Assembly: GCF_035946055.1 (NCBI RefSeq)
Contig: NZ_CP108364.1
Coordinates: forward strand, 3,286,001-3,350,000
Reading direction: 5' to 3'
Origin: Streptomyces sp. NBC_01341
Lineage (GTDB): Bacteria; Actinomycetota; Actinomycetes; Streptomycetales; Streptomycetaceae
Length of the DNA: 64,000 nt
Below, piece after piece: positions 8,008 to 16,106 of the stretch. The notes under the pieces are model-generated. The model ran no database searches. It saw only the letters and a program-made list of their open reading frames with translations, and was not told the DNA's origin. A program made the translations under genes and the position numbers. Numbering within the stretch: position 1 is the stretch's first letter; every line of letters starts with the position of its first letter.

Positions 8008-8886
8008 ATGGCGGACATCATCACGCGTGACGGCACATGGAGCTTCGACGGGGAGACGGTGCGCATCGTCCCCGGCAGCAAGGTGCACCCCGTGCGGCAG
8101 GACCTCGGCGAACTCGCCGTGCCGCTCGAAGCCGTGGCGGGCGCCTCCTTCGAACCCGACCGCAAGGGCGGCCGTCTGCGGCTCCGGCTGCGCACCGGCG
8201 CCTGCCCGGTGCAGCGGGCGGCGGACGGCCGGCTGCGGGACTCCGCCGACCCGTACCAACTCCTGGTGGAGAAGGACCGCAGCGGCGTGGCCGAGTACCT
8301 CGTCGACGAGATCCGCAACGCCCTGCTGATCGAGCAGGTGCCGGACGGGCCGGTGGCCCGCTTCCTGCTGCCGGGGCCGTCGGTGCCCGTGTCCGGCGGG
8401 GGCGGGGACGGCACCGCGTCCTTCGACGGGCACACCGTCCGCCTCGTCTGGAACTGGAAGGCCGAGGAGTCGAAGACCACCGGAGGCGCCGTCGCCCTCC
8501 CGCTGGCGGACGTCACGGGGGTGCGCTGGATACCGGCCATCGGACTGGAGAACGGCTCCCTGCGCTTCGACCGCGCGGGAGTCACCGCGCCCGCGCAGCC
8601 GAAGTACGACCCGTACTCCCTGGACCTGTGGGGGCTGTCCAAGCGGGAGTACACCGCTGTGCTCGTCGCAGCCGCCGTCCTCGTGCGGCTCTCCTCGTCC
8701 GCCCGGCCGCTCGCCCCCGGCGCCACACAGGAAGTCCCCGCGCTCACCCCGGCCGACGCCCCGGCCGCCGACGATCACGACGTCCTGCTGCGGCGACTGC
8801 GTGAGCTCGGTGAACTGCACCGGGCGGGCGTCCTCACCGACGAGGAGTTCACCACCGCCAAGCAGGCCGTGCTGAAACGCCTCTGA
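8008..8886 (+). CDS. DUF4429 protein with C-terminal SHOCT segment
   Basis: 292 residues. Two DUF4429 units are visible (about 5-110, DGTWSFDGETVRIVPGSK; and about 135-235, GTASFDGHTVRLVWNWK), each a beta-rich module found in Streptomyces proteins of unknown function. The C-terminus (LLRRLRELGELHRAGVLTDE then EFTTAKQAVLKRL) is a SHOCT motif, a short helical element that commonly ends such proteins. There is no signal peptide or membrane segment, so it is cytoplasmic. Its only neighbour relation is about 130 bp downstream of arsI, beyond a terminator, so it is probably a separate unit. Function unknown. Confidence 0.85.
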   Translation: MADIITRDGTWSFDGETVRIVPGSKVHPVRQDLGELAVPLEAVAGASFEPDRKGGRLRLRLRTGACPVQRAADGRLRDSADPYQLLVEKDRSGVAEYLVDEIRNALLIEQVPDGPVARFLLPGPSVPVSGGGGDGTASFDGHTVRLVWNWKAEESKTTGGAVALPLADVTGVRWIPAIGLENGSLRFDRAGVTAPAQPKYDPYSLDLWGLSKREYTAVLVAAAVLVRLSSSARPLAPGATQEVPALTPADAPAADDHDVLLRRLRELGELHRAGVLTDEEFTTAKQAVLKRL

Positions 8887-8926
8887 TCCCCGGCCCGCCG
8901 CCCCGCGGCGCGCACCGGTCGTCCCC

Positions 8927-9883
8927 TCACCCCGGGGCGGCGACGTCTCCCAGCCGCGCGAAGCGTTCCCGCCAGGGCAGCGGGTCGCCCGGTACGGCCT
9001 CCGCCGCAGCCCGCTGGGCGTCCCAGTGCGCCCACGCCGCCTGCCTGCGGCACTCCCCGCACTCGGTCTCGTCGGCGAGCGGCCGGAAGACGTGCTCCTC
9101 ACCCGGGGCCGAACAGGTCGTCAACTCCGTTACGGACGACGGTGCGACGGGCTGCGGGATCACCTCGGACGGCAGCTCCGGCGGCATCTTGTGCAGCAGC
9201 CTGAAGCGCAGGAAGCCGACTGCGGACCGCACACCGTCACCCGGAAGTTCGCTGGTCAGCACGCTGCGCAGCTCGGCCTCCGACACCCCGCGCAGCAGCC
9301 AGCGGGCGGCGAGCTCGGCAAGGGACCGGGCTTCCTTCACCCCGAGGTACAGCTCGCGCCGCACATGCCGCAGCGAGAGCAGGACCCGCTCCCCCTCCGC
9401 GACCTGGGGTCCCGGCTCGAGGTCGGGCTCCGCTCGGGAGGGTGGGTGGGGTTCGTTCTTCTCTTGTTCTTCCTCCACCGGTAGTTGACGACCGGCCACC
9501 CGAGCGGTCGGCCGACCGACCGCCGGTTCCCGCACACTCGACTGCTCCTCGGACAACCCCCCGCGCAGCAGGGCCGCTTCCTCGGACGTGAGGGACACGC
9601 TGGAGAGGAGCTGTTCCGTCACCCAGCGCCCGCGAGCACGCTGGGCGCGCCACTCATGGACGTAACCGTGCGCGACCAGCAGGGCCTTGGACTTCTGGTA
9701 CGCCCGTCCCGTGATGCCGAGCTTCCGCGCGTGCTCGCTCAGCGGCTGGGCGGCCTGCCCGTCGGGGAGCCCTTGCACGGCCAGGAGGAGAATCTTCGCG
9801 TCGCTGTTCAGTCGCGTACGGCGAACGACGTCGTGCGAAGCCTTCGTGTAGCGCCGAGAGGGCGCGATAGCATGCCGAAGCAT
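8927..9883 (-). CDS. Winged-helix (replication-initiator-like) protein, function unknown
   Basis: 318 residues. The first 120 residues contain a helix-turn-helix of the kind seen in plasmid replication initiators and MarR-like wings (LNSDAKILLLAVQGLPDGQA, LSEHARKLGITGRAYQKSKALL, RGRWVTEQ). An acidic, proline-rich linker follows, then a helical segment and a C-terminal CxxC (ECGEC) with an upstream TTCS, possibly a zinc site. Similar proteins recur in Streptomyces genomes without known function. The ATG at 9883 lacks a strong ribosome binding site, so the start is tentative. It follows a small conserved gene (10045-10470) on the same strand, but a hairpin lies between them. Confidence 0.7.
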   Translation of the reverse strand: MLRHAIAPSRRYTKASHDVVRRTRLNSDAKILLLAVQGLPDGQAAQPLSEHARKLGITGRAYQKSKALLVAHGYVHEWRAQRARGRWVTEQLLSSVSLTSEEAALLRGGLSEEQSSVREPAVGRPTARVAGRQLPVEEEQEKNEPHPPSRAEPDLEPGPQVAEGERVLLSLRHVRRELYLGVKEARSLAELAARWLLRGVSEAELRSVLTSELPGDGVRSAVGFLRFRLLHKMPPELPSEVIPQPVAPSSVTELTTCSAPGEEHVFRPLADETECGECRRQAAWAHWDAQRAAAEAVPGDPLPWRERFARLGDVAAPG

Positions 9884-10004
9884 CTCGGTGGAGGTCCATC
9901 CACTCGTGGGTGAAGGCCCTCGGGTCGGTGTTGGTAGCACCCCCCGGGGGCCGCCCGCGCGCGGTGCGCGCGCACGGAACGTAATGACGCGATCACGGTA
10001 CCGC

Positions 10005-10045
10005 ACCGCACGGGGTCCCGTTTCCGGGACGCCTCGCCGTGCGGT
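10005..10045. terminator. Hairpin at the end of the 10045-10470 gene
   Basis: ACCGCACGG (10005-10013) pairs with CCGTGCGGT (10037-10045), enclosing a second perfect stem GTCCCG/CGGGAC (10015-10030). It overlaps the stop codon of the minus-strand gene and could limit read-through into 8927-9883. Confidence 0.5.
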
Positions 10046-10470
10046 CACGGGCCGACTCGGCCCGTCAGTACCGCTACCGCCACCTCGTGGAGCAGCGCCG
10101 TGTCGACGAACGGTGACTTCTCGGTGGGCCGCGAGCACCAGTCCAGCGGCCACGTCCTGCCCTCCAGTGCGGGAATCCCCACGAACGCGTCGCAGCGCAT
10201 GTCCCGCCCCATCAGCCGCGCCCCGGCCGGCCACCGGTACACGCCCGCGGTGTGAGGCGCCAGCAGGAAACACGTACTCCGCTCCCCGACCCCGGAACGC
10301 ACGATCGGGCCCGCCCGGAAGCCGGTGAACTGCATCAGTTCGTAAGCCACTTCGTCGCCGGCCGGTCCGACGATGCGCACGGCGTCGAAGTGGACACCGG
10401 TGTGCCGGAGCGCATGCCCGGACACGGGGACCCAGCAGGGTGCCGGGTCGAGTGAACTTCTCTGGTCCAT
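10045..10470 (-). CDS. Conserved hypothetical protein
   Basis: 141 residues starting MDQRSSLDPAPCWVPVSGHA. No transmembrane helix or signal is visible. Several aromatic and cysteine residues (PCWVP, STCFLLAPH, RCDAFVG, LDWCSRP) suggest a compact cytoplasmic fold. The pattern resembles proteins found beside bifunctional primase/polymerase genes in Streptomyces, but I cannot name the family. The ATG at 10470 is the start that removes a low-complexity upstream extension. It is the gene upstream of the winged-helix protein at 8927-9883. Confidence 0.6.
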   Translation of the reverse strand: MDQRSSLDPAPCWVPVSGHALRHTGVHFDAVRIVGPAGDEVAYELMQFTGFRAGPIVRSGVGERSTCFLLAPHTAGVYRWPAGARLMGRDMRCDAFVGIPALEGRTWPLDWCSRPTEKSPFVDTALLHEVAVAVLTGRVGP

Positions 10471-10647
10471 GGACGAAGCCTGACGGCGGACACGGACCGT
10501 GACCAGCATCACAGGCCGACTGTGCACTCTCGTGTACTCAGGGGCTGGAGTTGCGCACTCCGGTGAACCCGGAAGTGGTAACGGAGATACGGAGACGGCC
10601 GCCGCCCCCGCCACGCGCGTGCCCTGCCACGGCAGTGCGGTCCTGCG

Positions 10648-10838
10648 GTGGACAACGACGACGGCTACTTCGGAGAACAGGTGGCGGAGACGTACGACGA
10701 GGCCGACGGGGAGATGTTCCGGCCCGCTGTCGTGGAGGCCGCCGCCGGTTTCCTCGCGGAACTCGCGGCGAGCGCGTCCGTCGCCGGCGCGCGGAGCTCC
10801 CCGTGCGGCTCCGGCACCCGGCCGGGCCGGCGACGATT
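10648..10838 (+). pseudogene. Class I SAM methyltransferase stub
   Basis: From the GTG at 10648 the sequence reads DNDDGYFGEQVAETYDEADG and then EMFRPAVVEAAAGFLAELA, the typical start of small class I methyltransferases just before the SAM-binding GxGxG strand. After about residue 40 the homology ends: the expected ALELGIGTG motif is missing or frameshifted, and the frame runs into the 3' end of the convergent hydrolase gene. It cannot encode a working methyltransferase. Confidence 0.6.
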
Positions 10839-11687
10839 TCAGCGGCCGTCGGTGGCGCGCGCGGCCTGCTCGATCACACGGGTCACCGCGTCCGGGCGGG
10901 AGACCGTGACGGCGTGGGACGCCTTGATCTCGGTGGTGTGGGAGTGGGCCCGCCGCGCCATGAACCGCTGTGCGTCGAGCGGGATGTTGAGGTCCTGGCG
11001 GGTGATCAGGTTCCAGGAGGGGATGGTCTTCCAGGCGGCTGCGGTGGCTCCCTCCTCCAGGGCGGAGGCGGCTACGGGGCGCTGGGTGGCGGCCATGAGG
11101 TCACTGACCCGCGCGGGGACGTCGGCGGCGAACTGGTGGTGGAACGTGTCGGTCTTGATGTAGAGGTCGGTGCCGGTGCCGCCTCCGGCGAGGGGGAAGG
11201 AGACGGGGTTCAGGGCGTCTCCGAGCGTGCTGCCGGGGAACTTGTTGGACAGCCCCAGCGCGGTCTCGCCCTTTTCGGGGGCGAAGGCGGCGATGTAGGC
11301 GAGGGCCTTCACGTTCGGGTTGCCCGCGGCGGCCTCACTGATCACCGCGCCGCCGTAGGAGTGGCCGGCGAGGACGACGGGGCCCTTGACGCTCTTGAGG
11401 AAGCTCTTGAGGTAGTCCGCGTCGCCGGTCAGGCTGCGCAGCGGGTTGGCCGGGGCCACCACGGGATAGCCGTCGTGCCGCAGCCGCTGGATCACGCCGT
11501 TCCAGCTGGACGAGTCGGCGAAGGCGCCGTGCACCAGGACGACCGTGGGCTTCCGGGGCGAGGCGTGATGTCCGTCCGTGGCGCCGGCCGGTGAGGTGAC
11601 GGCGAGGGAGAGCGCTGCGACTCCGGCCAGGGCGCCCGCGACGACGACGTGCTTACGGGTGGGGCGGAAGGCGGTCGAAACGTTCAT
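10839..11687 (-). CDS. Secreted alpha/beta hydrolase
   Basis: 282 residues. An N-terminal signal sequence (basic FRPTRKH then a hydrophobic stretch to about residue 37, with Tat/Sec character) precedes an alpha/beta-hydrolase domain. The oxyanion region HGAFADSSSW is near 53-62, the nucleophile elbow GHSYGG has Ser110, and the C-terminal catalytic histidine is near 258 (ASHAV). It resembles the EstC/salicylate-esterase-like group of actinobacterial secreted hydrolases; the substrate is unknown. It is divergent from a MarR/OhrR-type regulator, with a long palindrome just upstream of its start, so it is a likely direct target of that regulator. Confidence 0.88.
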   Translation of the reverse strand: MNVSTAFRPTRKHVVVAGALAGVAALSLAVTSPAGATDGHHASPRKPTVVLVHGAFADSSSWNGVIQRLRHDGYPVVAPANPLRSLTGDADYLKSFLKSVKGPVVLAGHSYGGAVISEAAAGNPNVKALAYIAAFAPEKGETALGLSNKFPGSTLGDALNPVSFPLAGGGTGTDLYIKTDTFHHQFAADVPARVSDLMAATQRPVAASALEEGATAAAWKTIPSWNLITRQDLNIPLDAQRFMARRAHSHTTEIKASHAVTVSRPDAVTRVIEQAARATDGR

Positions 11688-11777
11688 GAGAACTCCTCGG
11701 GTAAGGGCGGATGCCGGGGCCGCCGCCGGAAGTTGACCTGTCCGGTGGCGACACCAGAAACCTAGCGGGCTTTCTCA

Positions 11778-11802
11778 TCGTGCACAAGTTACTTGTGCAC
11801 GA
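11778..11802. promoter_or_regulatory. 25-bp palindromic operator between hydrolase and MarR genes
   Basis: TCGTGCACAAGT (11778-11789), one central T, and ACTTGTGCACGA (11791-11802) form a perfect 12-bp-arm palindrome. It lies about 90 bp upstream of the hydrolase start and about 112 bp upstream of the divergent MarR-type gene. Autoregulation plus control of the hydrolase is the simple inference. Confidence 0.7.
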
Positions 11803-11914
11803 GATAAATGAAGGCGAGCGTATAGTGCTCCCTAGAGACGTTCGGAAGATGCAGGAATGACCGAAATGCCATGCGTGATGCAGGCGGCCCCCCGATCGGA
11901 AGGCGAGACGAGCG

Positions 11915-12409
11915 ATGAGTGACCGGATCCCCGCGCCCGAGCCACACCAGCCCATCCCGCTCCTGGACAAGCACCTGTGCTTCACCCTGTACGCGGCCTC
12001 ACGCGCCATCACCGGCGTCTACCGGCCCCTGCTCGAACCGCTCGGGCTGACCTATCCGCAGTACCTGGTCATGGTCACCCTCGGCGAACACCGCACCCTG
12101 ACCGTCAAGGAGCTGGTGGCCCTCCTGCAACTGGACTACGGAACCGTCACACCGCTGATCAAGCGCCTGGAGGCGAACGGCCTGCTCCAGCGGCAACGTC
12201 AGGCGGCCGACGAGCGGGTGGTCCACGTCGCGCTCACCGAGGAGGGCCTCGCACTGCACGCACGCCTCTCCAGCATCCCGCCCGCCATCGGGGAGGCCGC
12301 GGGACTGACCGCCGAAGAGGTCTCCACCCTTCAGAGCCTGGCGCGCCGGCTGACAGCCAACATCGACGATCACACCGCGGCGGGCAAGAAGGGGGACAGG
12401 AGGACGTGA
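11915..12409 (+). CDS. MarR-family regulator, OhrR-like with conserved N-terminal Cys
   Basis: 164 residues. The N-terminus reads LDKHLCFTLYAASRA, with Cys22 at the position of the peroxide-sensing cysteine of OhrR proteins. The winged helix follows (TVKELVALLQLDYGTVTPLIK, RLEANGLLQRQRQAADERVV). Known OhrR proteins sense organic hydroperoxides by oxidising this cysteine. No ohr gene is adjacent; the divergent neighbour is a secreted hydrolase, so the regulon may differ. The start at 11915 follows a purine-rich site (AAGGCGAGACGAG). Confidence 0.88.
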   Translation: MSDRIPAPEPHQPIPLLDKHLCFTLYAASRAITGVYRPLLEPLGLTYPQYLVMVTLGEHRTLTVKELVALLQLDYGTVTPLIKRLEANGLLQRQRQAADERVVHVALTEEGLALHARLSSIPPAIGEAAGLTAEEVSTLQSLARRLTANIDDHTAAGKKGDRRT

Positions 12410-12635
12410 AGCACGCGGCGACGCAACTGTGATCTGCGAGCGGATCGCAGACTCGGGCCGCTGGTTGCCGTGCCGTTCTGACGCGGGTCAGCGATTCCGT
12501 GCCGGTGCCAGGCCAGGGGAACAGAAGGCGCCTTCAAGCCTATGTGCACGCCGACCCCGCGTTCGCCGATGCCGTGGCCACGCCCGGGACAGGGCGCGCC
12601 AGAAGCTCCCGCCGACCGGCTGACCCGGCTGCCCG

Positions 12636-13535
12636 TCAGGGCTTTCGGCCCGCCGCTCCTCCGGTGAGTCCCGCGCCCTGCTCCGGTCCGGTCGTGGCGG
12701 ACCAGCCCGCAAGCAGCTTCAGTCCGGCCTCGGCGGCAGTTCCGGGAGACGCGCTGTAGACGACCACGCTCAGGCCGCTTTCGTCCGGCAGGCTCATGGT
12801 CTCCTGATCGAGTTCCAGGTCACCGACGAACGGATGGCTGAGGCTTTTCGTGCTCCTGCGGAAGACGTGCACGTCGTGCGACCCCCACATCACACGGAAG
12901 GCGTCGCTGCGGGTGGAAAGTTCACCGATCAGGTTCGTCAGTTCCCGGTCGTGCGGGTTCCTGCCCGCCTCGATACGCAGCGCGCCCACGGCGAAGCGGG
13001 CCATGCCCTCCCAGTCGACGTAGAAACGCCTGGCCCCGGGGCTGAGGAACGCGAACCTGGCGACGTTCGCCCCGCAGGTCGGGTCGGCGTACATCTCCGA
13101 GTACAGCGCCCGGCCCAGTGCGTTGGCGGCCAGCGTGTCGAGGCGGTTGTTCATCACGCAGGCCGGCAGTTCCGGCATCCCTTCGATGATGCGCACCAAG
13201 CTCGGGCGCACAGTCGGCGCAACCTCGCGCTGCCGGGCCCGCGTCCGCGGTGCCGGCCCGGCAGCGCGTGCGAGGTCATGCAGGTACATGCGCTCGGTGT
13301 CGTCGAGTCCGAGCGCATGGGCGAGGGCATCCAGCACGCCGTCGGAGACCCCTTTGAGGTTGCCTCGCTCCAAGCGCGTGTAGTACTCCACGCTGACACC
13401 GGCAAGCGTCGCCACCTCACCCCTCCGCAGCCCGGGCACCCGCCGCTGACCGTACACCGGCAGACCCGCCTGCTCGGGCGTGATCTTGTCGCGGCGGGAG
13501 CGGAGAAAGGCGCTGACTGCTTCCCGGTTGTCCAT
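12636..13535 (-). CDS. XRE-family regulator with MmyB-like ligand-binding domain
   Basis: 299 residues. The N-terminal helix-turn-helix (about 1-95; RVPGLRRGEVATLAGVSVEY, YTRLERGNLKGVSDGVLDAL) is followed by the MmyB-type C-terminal domain (about 120-280; RIIEGMPELPACVMNNRLDT through FRRSTKSLSHPFVGDLELD). In this family the C-terminal domain binds a small hydrophobic ligand. It is divergent from the SnoaL-like gene at 13753, which is a plausible target because such regulators often control an adjacent oxidoreductase or SnoaL gene. Start at the ATG 13535. Confidence 0.88.
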   Translation of the reverse strand: MDNREAVSAFLRSRRDKITPEQAGLPVYGQRRVPGLRRGEVATLAGVSVEYYTRLERGNLKGVSDGVLDALAHALGLDDTERMYLHDLARAAGPAPRTRARQREVAPTVRPSLVRIIEGMPELPACVMNNRLDTLAANALGRALYSEMYADPTCGANVARFAFLSPGARRFYVDWEGMARFAVGALRIEAGRNPHDRELTNLIGELSTRSDAFRVMWGSHDVHVFRRSTKSLSHPFVGDLELDQETMSLPDESGLSVVVYSASPGTAAEAGLKLLAGWSATTGPEQGAGLTGGAAGRKP

Positions 13536-13752
13536 GGGGACAGGGTAGGCACGCCTCATGGGGTCTGGGGGGTCCTGCCGGTACCTCTTACCGCAAGGGC
13601 TCCCCCAGCGCGCCCGTCTCCCGTTGCATGGTGCGTATCCCGGTCCTCCCGGGGCCCGAGCGGAACAGAAACGTACCCGGCGGGCCGACCTTCCGGTACC
13701 GAGCTCCACCCGAGAGCTCGAGTACCTGAACAAGATTGAAGGGGCACACAAG

Positions 13753-14196
13753 ATGAGCAAGCAGGGCCGGCAGAGCGAGACGGTGACGAAAAGCCCCTCG
13801 GACGTCGTGCGAGGCCTGTACGAGGCGCTGAGCAAGGGTGACATACCGGGCGTCCTGGCCAGGCTCGCCCCTGAGGTGGTCGTCGATGAGCCGGGCCAGC
13901 TCCCTTACGGCGGCGTGCACCGGGGGCGCGACGTGTTCGTGCGGTCGGTCCTCGGCGCCATGATGGGCTACGCCGAGGTCGCTGTCACCGGCACCGAGGT
14001 GTTCGAGGGCCCGGCGGGCGTGATCGGAACGCTTGCCGGAACGCTCACGGCCCACAGCAGCGGTGAGAAGTACTCGCTCACCATGGTCGAGGTCTACCAG
14101 GTCGAGGACGGCACGGTGCGCGAGATCGACGTGTACGTCAAGAACCCCCACGAGCTCGCCGCCTTCTACGCGCGCGCCGAAGCGGGTGCCCGCTGA
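13753..14196 (+). CDS. SnoaL-like (NTF2-fold) protein
   Basis: 147 residues with cone-shaped NTF2/SnoaL fold features: an N-terminal helix (DVVRGLYEALSKGDIPGVLA), then LAPEVVVDEPGQLPYGGVHRG, and central strands ending YQVEDGTVREIDVYVKNPHE. Members include polyketide cyclases and ketosteroid isomerases, but the active-site set is too variable to assign chemistry. A GAAGGGG site about 10 bases upstream supports the ATG at 13753. It is transcribed divergently from the MmyB-type regulator. Confidence 0.8.
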   Translation: MSKQGRQSETVTKSPSDVVRGLYEALSKGDIPGVLARLAPEVVVDEPGQLPYGGVHRGRDVFVRSVLGAMMGYAEVAVTGTEVFEGPAGVIGTLAGTLTAHSSGEKYSLTMVEVYQVEDGTVREIDVYVKNPHELAAFYARAEAGAR

Positions 14197-14347
14197 CGAC
14201 CCCGCGCTTCGGAGCCGGCACCGTCAACTCCACGCCGAACTCTGCCCGCTACGACAAGGCCCCCAAGAGCTACCGAGCCGGACACCACCTCCGCGTCTCC
14301 ATGATCTGGATCAAGGACCTTGCGAGGCCCCACTCGTTGATCACGCC

Positions 14348-14851
14348 TCAATACATGCCCTGACGCTCCGGGAACGCCTCTCCGCACGCGCTGCAGAACC
14401 TCGGCGCGCGGTCCGCGGACAGCCGGCCGCACTCCGGGCACACCAGGTCGAGCATGCAGGGGGCCTCGCCGCCCTCGTGCGCCGGAGTCCGTACGGCCGG
14501 CTTGACGGTGAGCCCGGGGCGGCGGCGGTGCACCGTGAGGTAGGTCAGCCCGTCCGGTCCGGCCTCCAGGGCCCGGCGCGAGGTGCGGGGCAGCCACATC
14601 ACCGTGGTCGGGACGAGGTCGAGGGCGCGGCCGCCCGTGCGCAGACCGCCGCTCCCCGCGAGGACGACGAGGAGCACGTCGAGAACGTCCTCCTGGTGTT
14701 CGCCCACGTGGGTGTCCGGCGGCAGGTGGACGACGTTGGCGTCCAACTCCCGTCCCTGTTCGGCGAGATGCCACAGCGCACCGCGTTCGCCGGGGGCGAC
14801 GGAAGCGAGGAGTTCGTCCAGGACCGCCAGCACCTTCGGCGTGGCGTTCAC
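14348..14851 (-). CDS. Cupin-like protein with C-terminal zinc ribbon
   Basis: 167 residues. A cupin-type beta-barrel segment (about 30-105: VVHLPPDTHVGEHQEDVLDV then LLVVLAGSGGLRTGG) precedes a C-terminal CPECGRLSADRAPRFCSACG ribbon with four cysteines that should bind zinc. GTG start at 14851. It overlaps the stop of a 24-codon upstream reading frame (GTGA), which suggests coupled translation. Function unknown; zinc-ribbon cupins of this type are common in Streptomyces. Confidence 0.75.
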   Translation of the reverse strand: MNATPKVLAVLDELLASVAPGERGALWHLAEQGRELDANVVHLPPDTHVGEHQEDVLDVLLVVLAGSGGLRTGGRALDLVPTTVMWLPRTSRRALEAGPDGLTYLTVHRRRPGLTVKPAVRTPAHEGGEAPCMLDLVCPECGRLSADRAPRFCSACGEAFPERQGMY

Positions 14852-14922
14852 GCGGCCACCTCGTCGTACCGCTCACGGGCCTCGTTGACCCGGTCGGAAT
14901 GCGCCGGGGTGGGGGTCGACAT
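14848..14922 (-). CDS. 24-residue leader-type peptide coupled to cupin gene
   Basis: An ATG at 14922 has a strong purine-rich site upstream (GGAGGAAGAAGGACC). It encodes MSTPTPAHSDRVNEARERYD then EVAA, and its TGA overlaps the GTG start of the cupin gene. The ribosome binding site and overlap suggest it is translated and carries ribosomes into the next gene, which lacks a good site of its own. It may be a real small protein, a leader peptide, or a remnant. Confidence 0.45.
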   Translation of the reverse strand: MSTPTPAHSDRVNEARERYDEVAA

Positions 14923-14983
14923 GGTCCTTCTTCCTCCGGTCCTGCCCGCGGGTGACCTGCGGACATCGCAGCGCGTGCTCCCG

Positions 14984-15148
14984 ATGGAGGGTAACTCTCC
15001 CTGCGGCCGAGGGGTCATCGCCGTCGCGGTCGCTGGACTCGCGCTCGCCGCGGCCGGGCTGCCGGACGGCGGCGTGCGAGCGGTGGGGGGCCTGGCAGCC
15101 GCGGCGACCCTGTGGGCATCCGCGTACCACGTCGCCGTCAGGGGCTGA
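14984..15148 (+). CDS. Small two-helix membrane protein (possible)
   Basis: 54 codons from the ATG at 14984 encode a polar start (MEGNSPCGRG), then two hydrophobic stretches (VIAVAVAGLALAAAGL and AVGGLAAAATLWASAYHVAV). GAGG occurs just inside the frame rather than upstream, so the start is uncertain. It sits between the cupin gene's leader and nadE, in a stretch with no other gene. Hydrophobic composition in the correct frame supports coding, weakly. Confidence 0.35.
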   Translation: MEGNSPCGRGVIAVAVAGLALAAAGLPDGGVRAVGGLAAAATLWASAYHVAVRG

Positions 15149-15264
15149 CGGGTACGGCGGCGCGCGAAAGCGCCGACGGCCCCGGCCGACCGGCCCCCGG
15201 AGGCACCGGAGCCCCTGGGTAGGGTGGACGCGACACCCATCGTGAACCGGAACCGGGAGCAGAC

Positions 15265-16095
15265 GTGAGCGAGTCGGCGGCCATCGCCCTGCAGCAGGAG
15301 ATCGCCCTCGAACTCGAGGTCGCGGAGACCTTCGAAGCCGAGAAGGAGATCGAACGCCGTGTGGCGTTCCTCGCCGAGCGACTGGCGTCCACCGGCCTGC
15401 GCTCCCTGGTGCTCGGCATCAGCGGCGGGGTCGACTCCACCACCGCCGGCCGGATGTGCCAGCTCGCCGTCGAGCGGGCGCGCGCGGCGGGCCACGACTC
15501 GCGGTTCTACGCGATGCGGCTCCCCTACGGCGTCCAGGCCGACGAGCACGACGCCCAGCTCGCGCTCTCCTTCATCCGCGCCGACAAGGTGCTGACCGTC
15601 GACATCAAGCCCGCGAGCGACGCCGCGCTCGCCGCCGCGCTCGCCGCCGACGTCAGCTTCCGCGACTCCCACCACGAGGACTTCGTGCTCGGCAACATCA
15701 AGGCGCGGCAGCGCATGATCGCCCAGTACGCGGTGGCCGGGGCGCACGACGGCCTGGTCGTCGGCACGGACCACGCCGCCGAGGCGGTCTCCGGCTTCTT
15801 CACCAAGTTCGGGGACGGCGCCGCCGACCTGGTCCCGCTGACCGGTCTGACCAAGCGCCGGGTGCGCGCGGTCGCCGAAGCGCTGGGCGCACCCGCCGAG
15901 CTCGTCGGGAAGGTGCCGACGGCGGACCTGGAGACGCTCGACCCGGGCAAGGCCGACGAGCACGCCCTCGGCGTCACCTACGACACCATCGACGACTTCC
16001 TCGAAGGCAAGCCGGTGGACGTCGAAGCCTTCGACACGATCGTCGGCAGGTACCGCCTCACCGACCACAAGCGCCGGCTGCCCATCGCGCCGTAG
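15265..16095 (+). CDS. nadE: NH3-dependent NAD(+) synthase
   Basis: 276 residues. The protein makes NAD+ from nicotinate adenine dinucleotide, ATP and ammonia in the last step of NAD synthesis. The ATP-pyrophosphatase P-loop SGGVDST is at 53-59. The family's [15 protein letters not shown] and GTDHAAEA segments are present, as is the C-terminal [15 protein letters not shown] loop and DHKRRLP ending. There is no glutaminase domain, so it is the ammonia-dependent short form. GTG start preceded by GGGAGC. The following pip gene begins 11 bp after its stop. Confidence 0.96.
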   Translation: MSESAAIALQQEIALELEVAETFEAEKEIERRVAFLAERLASTGLRSLVLGISGGVDSTTAGRMCQLAVERARAAGHDSRFYAMRLPYGVQADEHDAQLALSFIRADKVLTVDIKPASDAALAAALAADVSFRDSHHEDFVLGNIKARQRMIAQYAVAGAHDGLVVGTDHAAEAVSGFFTKFGDGAADLVPLTGLTKRRVRAVAEALGAPAELVGKVPTADLETLDPGKADEHALGVTYDTIDDFLEGKPVDVEAFDTIVGRYRLTDHKRRLPIAP

Positions 16096-16106
16096 GCTCC
16101 GGCGCC

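Noticed and set aside
12430..12630. Short frames and a 7-bp-stem hairpin (TCTGCGA/TCGCAGA, 12433-12451) between marR and the MmyB-type gene
   Set aside because: The hairpin may end the marR transcript but is short; the frames lack starts and coding bias.
14205..14363. Plus-strand frame reading NSARYDKAPKSYRAGHHLRV then SMIWIKD
   Set aside because: It looks protein-like over about 30 residues and may be a relic of a secreted protein, but it has no start or ribosome binding site and runs into the convergent cupin gene.
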